From Bacteroidia bacterium (GTDB lineage Bacteria > Bacteroidota > Bacteroidia > Bacteroidales > VadinHA17), in the NCBI GenBank assembly GCA_026391515.1, contig JAPLEC010000365.1:1-22043 (forward strand): DNA of 22,043 nucleotides, read 5' to 3'. The position numbers were made by a program, and so were the translations under genes. Under the pieces are notes generated by a model that was not told the origin of the DNA, did no database searches, and saw only the letters and a program-made list of their open reading frames with translations. Positions 14,307 through 21,355 of this stretch are shown piece after piece; position 1 is the stretch's first letter, and each line of letters starts with the position of its first letter.

Positions 14307-15926
14307 TTAACTTGCCGGTACCAGGTCTTTGGTTTTGATCTTCGAAGGAGTGAAAATCCCAATTACACCTTTCAGTCCGACGCTCATAACAATATTATAA
14401 AAGAATGCAATGAATCCTATAAGTAATAATGTACCGCATAATGCTGCCAGGATCATATAAATATTGAATTCGCCGTTCATATACAGAGCTCTACGGAGCA
14501 TACCTTTCAGACCTGCCATACCCATAAACGCTCCCATACCGATACCTCCTAAAAGATGACACCAGAAATGAACATTGACCAGCTTCTGACTATATACCTT
14601 TGCACCATTCGTCAGGATTGGGAAGAGTATATAAATGGCTGAATATAATGTCATTGTAAGTCCTACCAATACTGCAACATGAACATGCGGACCTACCACC
14701 CATTGGGTATTGTGAAGAATACGGTTTAATCCTACGTCTGCCTGCATAATACCTGCCGGTACTGCAAGTGCGAATCCGAGCAATCCTCCAAGCAGGAATT
14801 TGAGAGGATTTGTCATTTTAAGCGGACGTGCACTCCATAGTGTGGCAAGTGCAATAAAGAATGCAAGGCCCTGTGTAATAAGCTCAAATGCTGTTACCAT
14901 TTCACCTGACAGAACCTTTAATGTATTTGGTTGTGCCTGATCGGAGAGGAGATGATGTGACCAGACTGTCCATGATACAATAAGCTCAACAAGTAAAGCA
15001 GCCCTCGCAATATTCTGCATAAACAAAGGCTTTCCGCTGATCATCGTTGCCAGGAGGTACCATGTACCTGCAACAAAAATCAGTACAAGTCCGTCGGCAA
15101 TAAGATCGAGGCCCCACCAGAACCAGTTCTTATAAAGCAGTGCGTCAATTGCTGTCTCCTTCAGATCAAACCCCAGTATTGCAGCTACCATATATACCAG
15201 TATGAGAACTCCGGTAAAGAGGATTACGGCTGTATTCAGAGCCATATCAATACTTCCGCGTGCGACTGCAGCAACAGGAAGCGGAACCAGGTGCTCTTTT
15301 TTATTTTTCCTGAAAAGGTTATTGAAACCGGTGATACCCAGTGCTGATGAGAGTAGTGCACCTGCTTTTTGTTTTTCCCATCCCTCAGGAGTATAGGTTA
15401 TTGTCTTGAAAATGTTAATTATAAAAAGTGCCGTTCCAGCCATAACCAGTGCTATTCCCAGTATGAAGAATGTGCCACCCCAGACGCTGAATTGTGAAAA
15501 GTCAGCAGGAAGAGGCCAGTAAAGTGTATAAAGAGGAGCATAGTGACTTAAGAATCCGGCTGACCAGAAAACAAAAGTACCAATGGCAATCAGCAGGAAT
15601 GTCCAGTTACCAAGTTTGATGCTCCAGAGCGGTTTTTTCATCAGGAAAGGAACGACAAAGAGGAAAGCGCCACAAACAATCGAATAGGTTGATCCGAAAA
15701 TACCTACCAGCGGGTGCGCCGTAAGTATTGCAAAAAACTGCGGTTCTGTTATAAATGAAACAGGTTTTACTTCATAGATCCGCATCAGCATTCCTTCTAT
15801 GACAACAAACCCGAAATATATAAGACCGACAACAACAAACCGGAGAGTAAGTTTCTGCATTGGGGTTAGCGTATCAGACTTAAAAAGTCCCTGCTCACCG
15901 TTTATAAAAGTTGAAATGAAACTCAT
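14307..15926 (-). CDS. Heme-copper oxidase-superfamily subunit I, likely non-canonical nitric oxide reductase
   Basis: 539 residues, about 12 or more transmembrane helices, inner membrane. Seen: low-spin heme ligand H71 (LTAHPLVG), the His pair H324-H325 (VWSHHLL), and H414/H416 (GPHVHV), which match the heme and second low-spin ligands. The helix-VI position that should give the first CuB/FeB histidine is D274 (WWGLDLIADG); the usual cross-linked Tyr four residues on is absent and an acidic D278 is there instead. Family knowledge: canonical O2 reductases need three His on the copper and the Tyr; replacing these and adding acidic residues is typical of NO reductase lineages. Being downstream of an NsrR-like regulator and a CuA-less subunit II supports NO reduction. 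Which named NOR family it belongs to cannot be settled by eye. Confidence 0.8.
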   Translation of the reverse strand: MSFISTFINGEQGLFKSDTLTPMQKLTLRFVVVGLIYFGFVVIEGMLMRIYEVKPVSFITEPQFFAILTAHPLVGIFGSTYSIVCGAFLFVVPFLMKKPLWSIKLGNWTFLLIAIGTFVFWSAGFLSHYAPLYTLYWPLPADFSQFSVWGGTFFILGIALVMAGTALFIINIFKTITYTPEGWEKQKAGALLSSALGITGFNNLFRKNKKEHLVPLPVAAVARGSIDMALNTAVILFTGVLILVYMVAAILGFDLKETAIDALLYKNWFWWGLDLIADGLVLIFVAGTWYLLATMISGKPLFMQNIARAALLVELIVSWTVWSHHLLSDQAQPNTLKVLSGEMVTAFELITQGLAFFIALATLWSARPLKMTNPLKFLLGGLLGFALAVPAGIMQADVGLNRILHNTQWVVGPHVHVAVLVGLTMTLYSAIYILFPILTNGAKVYSQKLVNVHFWCHLLGGIGMGAFMGMAGLKGMLRRALYMNGEFNIYMILAALCGTLLLIGFIAFFYNIVMSVGLKGVIGIFTPSKIKTKDLVPAS

Positions 15927-15962
15927 ATCAATAATTGTTTAAGATTAGTAAATGGTTTATTA

Positions 15963-16526
15963 TTAGTTTGTTGTTTTGGACGGAACAACCTGTACTGCAT
16001 CTTTTAAAATCATAAATGCTCCTTTTGGACCAGAGTACTCTGTCGACCTTATTGTATATACTCCTTCACGGTCGAAATACCATAAGAGATCATTTCTATG
16101 TCCTGGAACTACCTGCATCTGGAAAAGCATGCTGTTGTCGCTTCTGAAAAGACCGAAGCCATAAGTAAGGTCTTCTGATCTGACATCAAACAGAACTTTG
16201 TCGTTGACATTAATCACAAGCTTTTCTGAAGGCATAATAAACTGATGATCTTTAACTGTGATGTTAAAAGTTTTATCCGGGGTAATTTCAGATCTTTTAA
16301 GATCCATCTCTGCCCATGGAATTGTATTATATGTTACAATATGCAGAGATACTCCCAGAATAGTCAGAAATCCGACAAATATGTAAAAGAGAGCCGGCTT
16401 AACTGCAGTGTTATTACCTTTTCCGGTAACTTTAATCGCAAACCAGATTACCAGAAGAATTATCACCAGGCAATACATTGTATATGCAATTGTCTGCCCG
16501 GTCAAAACCATAGTAGAATCGACCAT
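15963..16526 (-). CDS. Heme-copper oxidase subunit II-like cupredoxin protein without CuA ligands
   Basis: 187 residues. Seen: two N-terminal transmembrane helices (about 10-32 and 45-63), then a periplasmic cupredoxin domain at about 85-180. It aligns well with oxidase subunit II: VRSEDLTYGFGLF at 115-127, VVPG at 139-142, GVYTIRSTEYSGPKGAFM at 155-172. The CuA ligands are gone: the first His is Y122, both Cys are S161 and S165, the second His is G169; only M172 remains. Electrons must therefore enter another way, perhaps from quinol or directly into subunit I. It starts 28 bases after the Rrf2 gene and is 36 bases before subunit I. A perfect AGGAGG (16536-16531, minus) precedes the ATG, strong for this lineage. 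Confidence 0.85.
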   Translation of the reverse strand: MVDSTMVLTGQTIAYTMYCLVIILLVIWFAIKVTGKGNNTAVKPALFYIFVGFLTILGVSLHIVTYNTIPWAEMDLKRSEITPDKTFNITVKDHQFIMPSEKLVINVNDKVLFDVRSEDLTYGFGLFRSDNSMLFQMQVVPGHRNDLLWYFDREGVYTIRSTEYSGPKGAFMILKDAVQVVPSKTTN

Positions 16527-16530
16527 ATAA

Positions 16531-16536
16531 CCTCCT
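16531..16536 (-). promoter_or_regulatory. Strong Shine-Dalgarno site of the subunit II gene
   Basis: AGGAGG on the minus strand four bases before the start codon at 16526. Full anti-SD complementarity is uncommon in Bacteroidota, and most genes in this window lack it, so high translation of the oxidoreductase genes relative to the regulator is a reasonable inference. Confidence 0.55.
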
Positions 16537-16554
16537 TTTTAATTACTAATATTA

Positions 16555-16956
16555 TTATTTCGTCTTTATCAGATCACCTAATGATGTATTTTTCAATACA
16601 TTAATAATTTCTGCTTTTGCATTAGTCCAGAGATTATGCATTGCACAGGGATTGTTGAAAGGACAGACATCGAAACCCATTATGCATTTGTCAAAGCTTT
16701 CCACCCCTTCAGTCGATTTGATAATATCAATCAGATAAATTGAATTTATGTCCTTGCTTATAATAAAACCGCCATTTCTGCCTTTAGTGCTGTGAATAAA
16801 TCCGCTTTTTGAGAGATTGCTTAAAACCTGCCTGAGATAGGAGTACGGAATTTTTAATTTTTTGTTAAGATAATTTGCTGACATGGTATTGTGTTCATTT
16901 TTAGCCATATAGCTTAAAATGTTAAGTGAATACGATGTAGTTTTGTTGAAGTTCAT
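16555..16956 (-). CDS. Rrf2-family Fe-S transcription regulator, NsrR-like
   Basis: 133 residues, usual for Rrf2. Seen: winged helix-turn-helix at about 1-65 (SANYLNKKLKIPYSYLRQVL, then the wing STKGRNGGFIIS), a dimer helix, and the cluster cysteines C91, C98 and C104. The spacing C-x6-C-x5-C is very near that of E. coli NsrR (91/99/105). Family knowledge: NsrR binds an iron-sulfur cluster that reacts with nitric oxide and represses NO-detoxifying genes. It is first in the operon with the two subunits of the heme-copper enzyme, 28 bases upstream, so it probably controls them and itself through the palindrome at 16978-16991. IscR-like or general redox sensing is an alternative. Confidence 0.87.
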   Translation of the reverse strand: MNFNKTTSYSLNILSYMAKNEHNTMSANYLNKKLKIPYSYLRQVLSNLSKSGFIHSTKGRNGGFIISKDINSIYLIDIIKSTEGVESFDKCIMGFDVCPFNNPCAMHNLWTNAKAEIINVLKNTSLGDLIKTK

Positions 16957-16975
16957 AAATTGATATATACGTATG

Positions 16976-17003
16976 GCAATTTAGCTAAATTTTATTAAAT
17001 CAA
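16976..17003 (-). promoter_or_regulatory. Candidate rrf2 promoter overlapping a perfect palindrome
   Basis: AATTTAGCTAAATT at 16978-16991 is a perfect 14-base palindrome, 21 bases upstream of the Rrf2 start codon. On the minus strand it overlaps a possible promoter: TTG (17003-17001), 17 bases, TAAATTGC (16983-16976, six of eight to the -7 consensus). A bound dimer would block the promoter, fitting autorepression. A smaller palindrome, ATACGTAT, lies at 16967-16974. Confidence 0.5.
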
Positions 17004-17028
17004 AAAATATTTTTTCATTTTATTGTCT

Positions 17029-17092
17029 GTTGCTTGTTGCTTATTGCATGTTATGATTATTAGGTACCCAGTAACCAGTAACCAGCAACTTA
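17029..17092. repeat. Intergenic GTTGC/CAGTAACC short repeats, copy 3
   Basis: TGTTGCTTGTTGCTTATTGC at 17029-17048 and CCCAGTAACCAGTAACCAGC at 17068-17087. The reverse complement of the second contains AAGTTGCTGGTT, identical to a stretch at 9367-9380, so it belongs to the same degenerate repeat family. It lies between the divergent Rrf2 and truA genes; the two halves can partly pair. Confidence 0.55.
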
Positions 17093-17104
17093 AATAAATA
17101 GTAG

Positions 17105-17112
17105 TAATTTTG
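17105..17112 (+). promoter_or_regulatory. -7 promoter box for truA
   Basis: TAATTTTG, a perfect TAnnTTTG match, 15 bases before the ATG at 17128. The leader would be only about 8-10 bases. No TTG -33 element at the expected distance, where the repeat copy ends. Confidence 0.45.
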
Positions 17113-17127
17113 TTACCAAAAAAAATC

Positions 17128-17904
17128 ATGTCAAGATTCAAACTTACGATAGAATACGAGGGAACCCGTTATTCAGGATGGCAGATGCAAAAAGGAGGAA
17201 AGAGCATCCAGGGAGAAATTATGGATGCATGTCGTGATCTTTTTAAAATTGATGAAATTGATTTATTTGGCGCAGGTCGTACTGATGGCGGTGTACATGC
17301 TCTGGGACAAATAGCACATCTCAATATAGTGACTGAACTGCCTCTTCTCAGGATTAAATACGGCATTAATGACAGGCTGCCACCCGATATATGTATAATA
17401 AACGTTGAATCTGCAGAATCAAATTTTCATGCCCGTCATGATGCTGTTGCCAGAAGCTATATTTACCAGATCAGCCAGCGACGCACAGCATTTGGCAAGA
17501 AATATGTCTGGTGGATAAAAGATCAGCTTTCAGTAGAGCACATGAATATTGCAGCGAAGCATTTCATCGGATTAAAAGATTTCAGAAATTTTACTGATAA
17601 AGAGCAGGAGCAGGGATCAACAAAGACAGAAATATTACACGCCGAAGTAGTTAATTTTGGTGATCTTATAATATTTCATGTTATTGGTTCTCACTTTTTA
17701 TGGAAGCAGGTCCGACGCATGACGGGTGTACTGGTTGAAACAGGTCGCGGCAATCTGTCATCAACTGATGTAGCCTCTTTTTTCAAGGGGAGTACGGATA
17801 TTCCGGCCAAATTCACTGCTCCTCCAAGCGGATTGTTTCTTGAAAAAGTCTATTACAGAAAGGAAGATATTGTTTATAAAACCAAACCGGCAATTAATCT
17901 GTAA
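17128..17904 (+). CDS. truA: tRNA pseudouridine(38-40) synthase
   Basis: 258 residues from the ATG at 17128. A TTG at 17110 would add six residues but lies within the -7 promoter box, so the ATG is chosen. The enzyme converts uridines 38-40 in the anticodon arm of many tRNAs to pseudouridine. Seen: N-terminal FKLTIEYEGTRYSGWQ, the catalytic motif GAGRTDGGVHA with D53, FHARHDAVARSYIYQI near 106-121, and FLWKQVRRMTGVLVETG near 195-211. A housekeeping gene, divergent from the Rrf2 operon and unrelated to it. Confidence 0.97.
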   Translation: MSRFKLTIEYEGTRYSGWQMQKGGKSIQGEIMDACRDLFKIDEIDLFGAGRTDGGVHALGQIAHLNIVTELPLLRIKYGINDRLPPDICIINVESAESNFHARHDAVARSYIYQISQRRTAFGKKYVWWIKDQLSVEHMNIAAKHFIGLKDFRNFTDKEQEQGSTKTEILHAEVVNFGDLIIFHVIGSHFLWKQVRRMTGVLVETGRGNLSSTDVASFFKGSTDIPAKFTAPPSGLFLEKVYYRKEDIVYKTKPAINL

Positions 17905-17937
17905 AGAATTACCGCAGATTTCGCACTTATAAGGGCT

Positions 17938-17968
17938 AAGCTGCTTTAAGGCAGTTTAACGATTTTTA
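17938..17968 (+). terminator. Probable intrinsic terminator of truA
   Basis: AAGCTGC (17938-17944), a six-base loop, GCAGTTT (17951-17957; one G-T pair), then a T-rich stretch ATTTTTATTTTG. The stem is short and moderate. It overlaps the 3' end of the convergent lipoprotein gene. Confidence 0.45.
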
Positions 17969-18397
17969 TTTTGTATACTTAAGCCTCAGGTCAACTTCAT
18001 CATTGTAAATGTAATAACACGGGTCATTGCACTGATCCTTTACATATTTTACACGTAGTGTAACAGAATTGACTGCATAATAAATACTCCCTGGCAATAA
18101 ATATTTGGCTGTAAGTGTATATTTTTTGTTGATTTGAACAGTAATGGTTGTTTCTGAGGAATAGGTTCTGATAGAACTATAAAGCACACTATCCTCAAGA
18201 TAACCTTGATAGATGTTTATAAATGTTTCTCCGTACTCGGTGCTAAGTTTGATTGTAAGTACGGCTTCTATGGGTTCTTCAGCTTGACATTCAGAGCAAT
18301 CAACGAACAGACCCGTCTTTTCACATGAGAAAAGGAACACCATTATGAGAAAGGTGAATATTCCGGTGATGATTTTTATTTGATGTTTCAGAACCAT
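17966..18397 (-). CDS. Small putative lipoprotein, family not recognised
   Basis: 143 residues. Seen: an N-terminal hydrophobic stretch ending in the lipobox FLFSC with lipidated C25, so it is predicted to be anchored on the periplasmic side or at the cell surface. The mature part has two close Cys (VDCSEC, C34/C37) and a later CNDPC pair, and a beta-rich region of alternating residues from about 45 (AVLTIKLS, TTITVQINKKYTLTAKY) to the end, resembling a single beta-sandwich domain. No known family or catalytic motif was recognised. Its ATG overlaps the stop of the ankyrin/beta-barrel gene by 10 bases, so the two are cotranscribed and probably work together. Confidence 0.75.
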   Translation of the reverse strand: MVLKHQIKIITGIFTFLIMVFLFSCEKTGLFVDCSECQAEEPIEAVLTIKLSTEYGETFINIYQGYLEDSVLYSSIRTYSSETTITVQINKKYTLTAKYLLPGSIYYAVNSVTLRVKYVKDQCNDPCYYIYNDEVDLRLKYTK

Positions 18398-19881
18398 TTA
18401 ATAGTTTTTGCGTAAGACTTTACAAAATCAAAATGAAAATTATACGATAAACCCGCCCTGCCCCAGATTGGACCAATTCTGCAAAAATCTGTTTTCATAT
18501 ATTCAATACCTGAAAATAGTGAAAAGTTTCTCCAAAGCCATTTGATACTGATTTCAGGTATTACTTTATACTTACTTTCCGGGCCTGTTTCAGAACCTTT
18601 AAATCTATTTCCAAAGAAGTAAGCTGTTGATAACGAAGTAGAAATGATAAAGTTGCTTTTTAGCGGATTATTCGTAAGCCGAAAGTCTTTAAATATTCCG
18701 GCATATATCAATGAACTTTTATCCATAAACTGGTAATAGAGGTGACTGGACTTTTTTACTAAAACTTTTGTGTAAAATAACTTCGTGTCAAAACCGGTAC
18801 GAAAGCCAAAACCTGTTAACGGTTCCTTAAAATCGAAACTAAAGCCTGTATAATAATCTTTAAAAGTAAATTTTGATGAAAATGATAATGTTACCTGGTC
18901 AATTCGGAATTTATATTTTCCCGCATAGCTGTTTTTCCCTAGAAGATCGGCCATCTCATCTCTCTTATTCTTTACTGCATAATTATAATAGTTGATATGT
19001 TCTCTCGCAGGATCGTTCCATTTACTGACATCTTTATAAAGCATTTTAAATGAATCATTATAGCCATATTTTATGGAAAGACTTAATGCATCTGAATTAT
19101 AAATGTTTTTTTCATAAATATCCACACCCTTCTTCATAAGCAAATCCAGTAAAAGAGTATCTCCGTTTTGTGCCGCAATAAGAAAAGGTGTGAATCCTTC
19201 ATCATCTCTCGATTCCATATTTGCGCCATTCTTAATCAGCAGGTCAGCAATATCAGCATGGCCGGCCCAGATTGCTGCCATAAGCGGTGTAGTTCCGTCA
19301 TTCGCTTTTTTGTCAATGTCAGCTCCATAATAAAGAAGAATATCAACAAGATAAAAGTATCCGTAAATTGATGCATAACTGAGCGCAGTGACATCTCGTT
19401 TATCCTGATAATTTATATCAGCACCGTATCTGATAAGGGTTTCGGAGATTTCCAAATTCTGATACTCAACATTAATACCTACATCCTTCAGAGCTTTTGA
19501 AATTTGTGAATTCTGGCTTTTTACGGCAACCAGGAGAGGCGTTTCATTTTCTATTGTGGCTTTATTGGGATCTGCATTGTACCTTAAAAGAGTTTTAACT
19601 GTTTCGAGTCTGTTGTTGGATATAGCTAAAATCAGAGGAGTAATACCTGCATCACTGGTCGCAGCATTTACATCAGCCCCTTTAAGAATCATTCTTTCAA
19701 CTTCTTTATCATAACCATAAGTTGCAGCTACCATAAGGTTAAATTCAAGCGCGTAATCATAATAAAGAGGCATATATGATGAAGTATCAATCACATCCAC
19801 CTGTGCAATAATCCGACCTGAAAACAAAAATAATAATGCGAAGATCAGGATTACTGAAATTGATGTTTTTCTAACCGCCAT
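18388..19881 (-). CDS. Secreted ankyrin-repeat protein with C-terminal beta-barrel-like domain
   Basis: 497 residues. Seen: signal peptide at about 1-27 (ending RIIAQ), about seven ankyrin repeats from 46 to 315 (for example DGTTPLMAAIWAGHADIADL at 195-214 and EGFTPFLIAAQNG at 228-240), then from about 323 to 497 a run of amphipathic alternating strands rich in aromatic residues (LSFSSKFTF, YYTGFSFDF, LYYQFMDKSS, WLWRNFSLFSG) that looks like an outer-membrane beta-barrel of 8 or so strands. Repeat two is irregular near 110-160. The barrel reading is by eye only. Family knowledge: ankyrin repeats bind proteins. Function not known; it may anchor the repeats at the outer membrane, with the overlapping lipoprotein as partner. 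Confidence 0.78.
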   Translation of the reverse strand: MAVRKTSISVILIFALLFLFSGRIIAQVDVIDTSSYMPLYYDYALEFNLMVAATYGYDKEVERMILKGADVNAATSDAGITPLILAISNNRLETVKTLLRYNADPNKATIENETPLLVAVKSQNSQISKALKDVGINVEYQNLEISETLIRYGADINYQDKRDVTALSYASIYGYFYLVDILLYYGADIDKKANDGTTPLMAAIWAGHADIADLLIKNGANMESRDDEGFTPFLIAAQNGDTLLLDLLMKKGVDIYEKNIYNSDALSLSIKYGYNDSFKMLYKDVSKWNDPAREHINYYNYAVKNKRDEMADLLGKNSYAGKYKFRIDQVTLSFSSKFTFKDYYTGFSFDFKEPLTGFGFRTGFDTKLFYTKVLVKKSSHLYYQFMDKSSLIYAGIFKDFRLTNNPLKSNFIISTSLSTAYFFGNRFKGSETGPESKYKVIPEISIKWLWRNFSLFSGIEYMKTDFCRIGPIWGRAGLSYNFHFDFVKSYAKTIKWF

Positions 19882-19885
19882 ATTA

Positions 19886-19893
19886 CAAATTTA
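19886..19893 (-). promoter_or_regulatory. -7-like box just upstream of the ankyrin gene
   Basis: TAAATTTG on the minus strand, a perfect TAnnTTTG match, only 4 bases from the start codon at 19881. If real, transcription would begin at or next to the ATG, giving a leaderless or nearly leaderless mRNA. No -33 TTG is visible, so it may be chance in AT-rich DNA. Confidence 0.3.
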
Positions 19894-20008
19894 GACTTTT
19901 GATTATTTTCCGGATTATTTAATGAATAAATTTTATTAATAGTTTTTAAAATACGGCAGCAAAAAAGCAAATTTTAAAGTTTTCTTATAAAGCTGACTAA
20001 ATACTTTT

Positions 20009-20016
20009 TATTTTTG
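20009..20016 (+). promoter_or_regulatory. -7 promoter box for the serine hydrolase gene
   Basis: TATTTTTG, a perfect TAnnTTTG match, 23 bases before the TTG start codon at 20040. No clear -33 TTG. The gap 19882-20039 shows nothing else recognisable. Confidence 0.45.
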
Positions 20017-20039
20017 CAAGCTGAACTACAATAGATATT

Positions 20040-21353
20040 TTGGTCAGAATAAGAAAAATATTACTTGCAACACTTTTAGTTTTACTCGTGAGCTACAATC
20101 CTGGTGCAGTAGAAAGGAGCAACGTTGTAACTAATAAGCTTACACCCGGAAATATAAGACTGACCAATACTAATTCTTCGGGAAAAGAATTTGCTGCAGC
20201 CGAGAAGACAATCAGATCATTTATGCATAGATGGTCAATAACCGGTGCATCTATGGCCATTTCACTTGATGGTAAGCTTATCTATGCCAGAGGATTCGGT
20301 TATGCTGATACCACATCAAAGGAAGAAACCCAGCCATATCATAAGTTCCGGATTGCTAGCATATCCAAGCTGGTAACGGCTGTAGCTATAATGAAGCTTC
20401 AGGAGGAGGGCAAGCTCTCTCTCAGAGATAGGGTGTTTGGGCCTGATGCAATTTTAAATGATCCTTATTTCAGCAACCCGAAGGATAAAAGAGTATATGG
20501 AATTACTGTTGCCCATCTTCTCAGCCATGAAGGCGGATGGACACAAAGATGGGGAGATCAGATGTTTATGCCACTTTTGATCGCCGATAAAATGGGAGTT
20601 AAACCGCCTGCAGATGCCAGAACTATTTTAAGGTTTGCACTCGACAAAAGACTCCACTTCACTCCGGGAGCAGGAAAAGCTTATTCGAACCTTGGTTATA
20701 CAATACTTGGATTGATAATTGAAAAAGTTTCGGGGATGTCGTATGAAGAGTATTGTAGAAAAGCTGTTCTTGAACCCATCGGAATTTACGACATGTCTCT
20801 AGCACATAATCTTCTTTCACAAAAAGCTCCCTTCGAAGTGACATATTATGAGCCTTCCGATGTTGTTCTTAAGCCTTCAATATACGGTACTGGCGAACTG
20901 GTGCCACCAAGCTACGGGGGTAATGATGTTGAAGCTCTTGGTGGTGCCGGAGCATGGCTTGCGACTGCTCCTGATCTGATCCGGCTTATGCTGGCTGTCG
21001 ATGGATTTAAGACCAGACAAGACATTCTTACAGATCAGAGTATAGAGTTCATGACAGATAATGATAATGGATATGCTCCAATAGGCTGGAAAACAACAGT
21101 TTATAATGGAACCTGGTGGAGAACAGGTTCTTTTCCGGGCAGCGCAGGGATGATGAAAAGACAATCTGATGGAATCGGATGGGTAGTCCTTTTCAATTCA
21201 AGCGCCTGGAATGGTCCGGAAATATATTCTTACATCAATAATATGATGTACAGAGTACTGTCTCAGGTAAAACACTGGCCGAATAATGATCTCTTTAATT
21301 ATTCGCTGCCAATACCTTTGAAAACAAATGTATCTGATTCATCATCATTTTAG
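20040..21353 (+). CDS. Exported serine hydrolase of the beta-lactamase/PBP4-like family (PF00144)
   Basis: 437 residues. The start is TTG at 20040: the nearest in-frame stop upstream is at 20022-20024 and no ATG or GTG lies between, while the encoded N terminus VRIRKILLATLLVLLVSY is a good signal peptide. Seen: the active-site SISK at 107-110 (nucleophile S107, K110), Y215-S216-N217 as the second motif in KAYSNLGYTILG, and GGAGAWLATAPDLIRLM near 300-316. Family knowledge: class C beta-lactamases, D-amino-acid peptidases and esterases share this fold. The lineage is broad, so an esterase or peptidase role is as likely as beta-lactam hydrolysis. The downstream SRAP gene begins 2 bases after its stop. 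Confidence 0.9.
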   Translation: MVRIRKILLATLLVLLVSYNPGAVERSNVVTNKLTPGNIRLTNTNSSGKEFAAAEKTIRSFMHRWSITGASMAISLDGKLIYARGFGYADTTSKEETQPYHKFRIASISKLVTAVAIMKLQEEGKLSLRDRVFGPDAILNDPYFSNPKDKRVYGITVAHLLSHEGGWTQRWGDQMFMPLLIADKMGVKPPADARTILRFALDKRLHFTPGAGKAYSNLGYTILGLIIEKVSGMSYEEYCRKAVLEPIGIYDMSLAHNLLSQKAPFEVTYYEPSDVVLKPSIYGTGELVPPSYGGNDVEALGGAGAWLATAPDLIRLMLAVDGFKTRQDILTDQSIEFMTDNDNGYAPIGWKTTVYNGTWWRTGSFPGSAGMMKRQSDGIGWVVLFNSSAWNGPEIYSYINNMMYRVLSQVKHWPNNDLFNYSLPIPLKTNVSDSSSF

Positions 21354-21355
21354 CA

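Noticed and set aside
14307..16526. Ordinary cytochrome c oxidase subunits I and II
   Set aside because: Subunit I lacks the first copper-ligand His and the cross-linked Tyr, and subunit II lacks every CuA ligand except Met.
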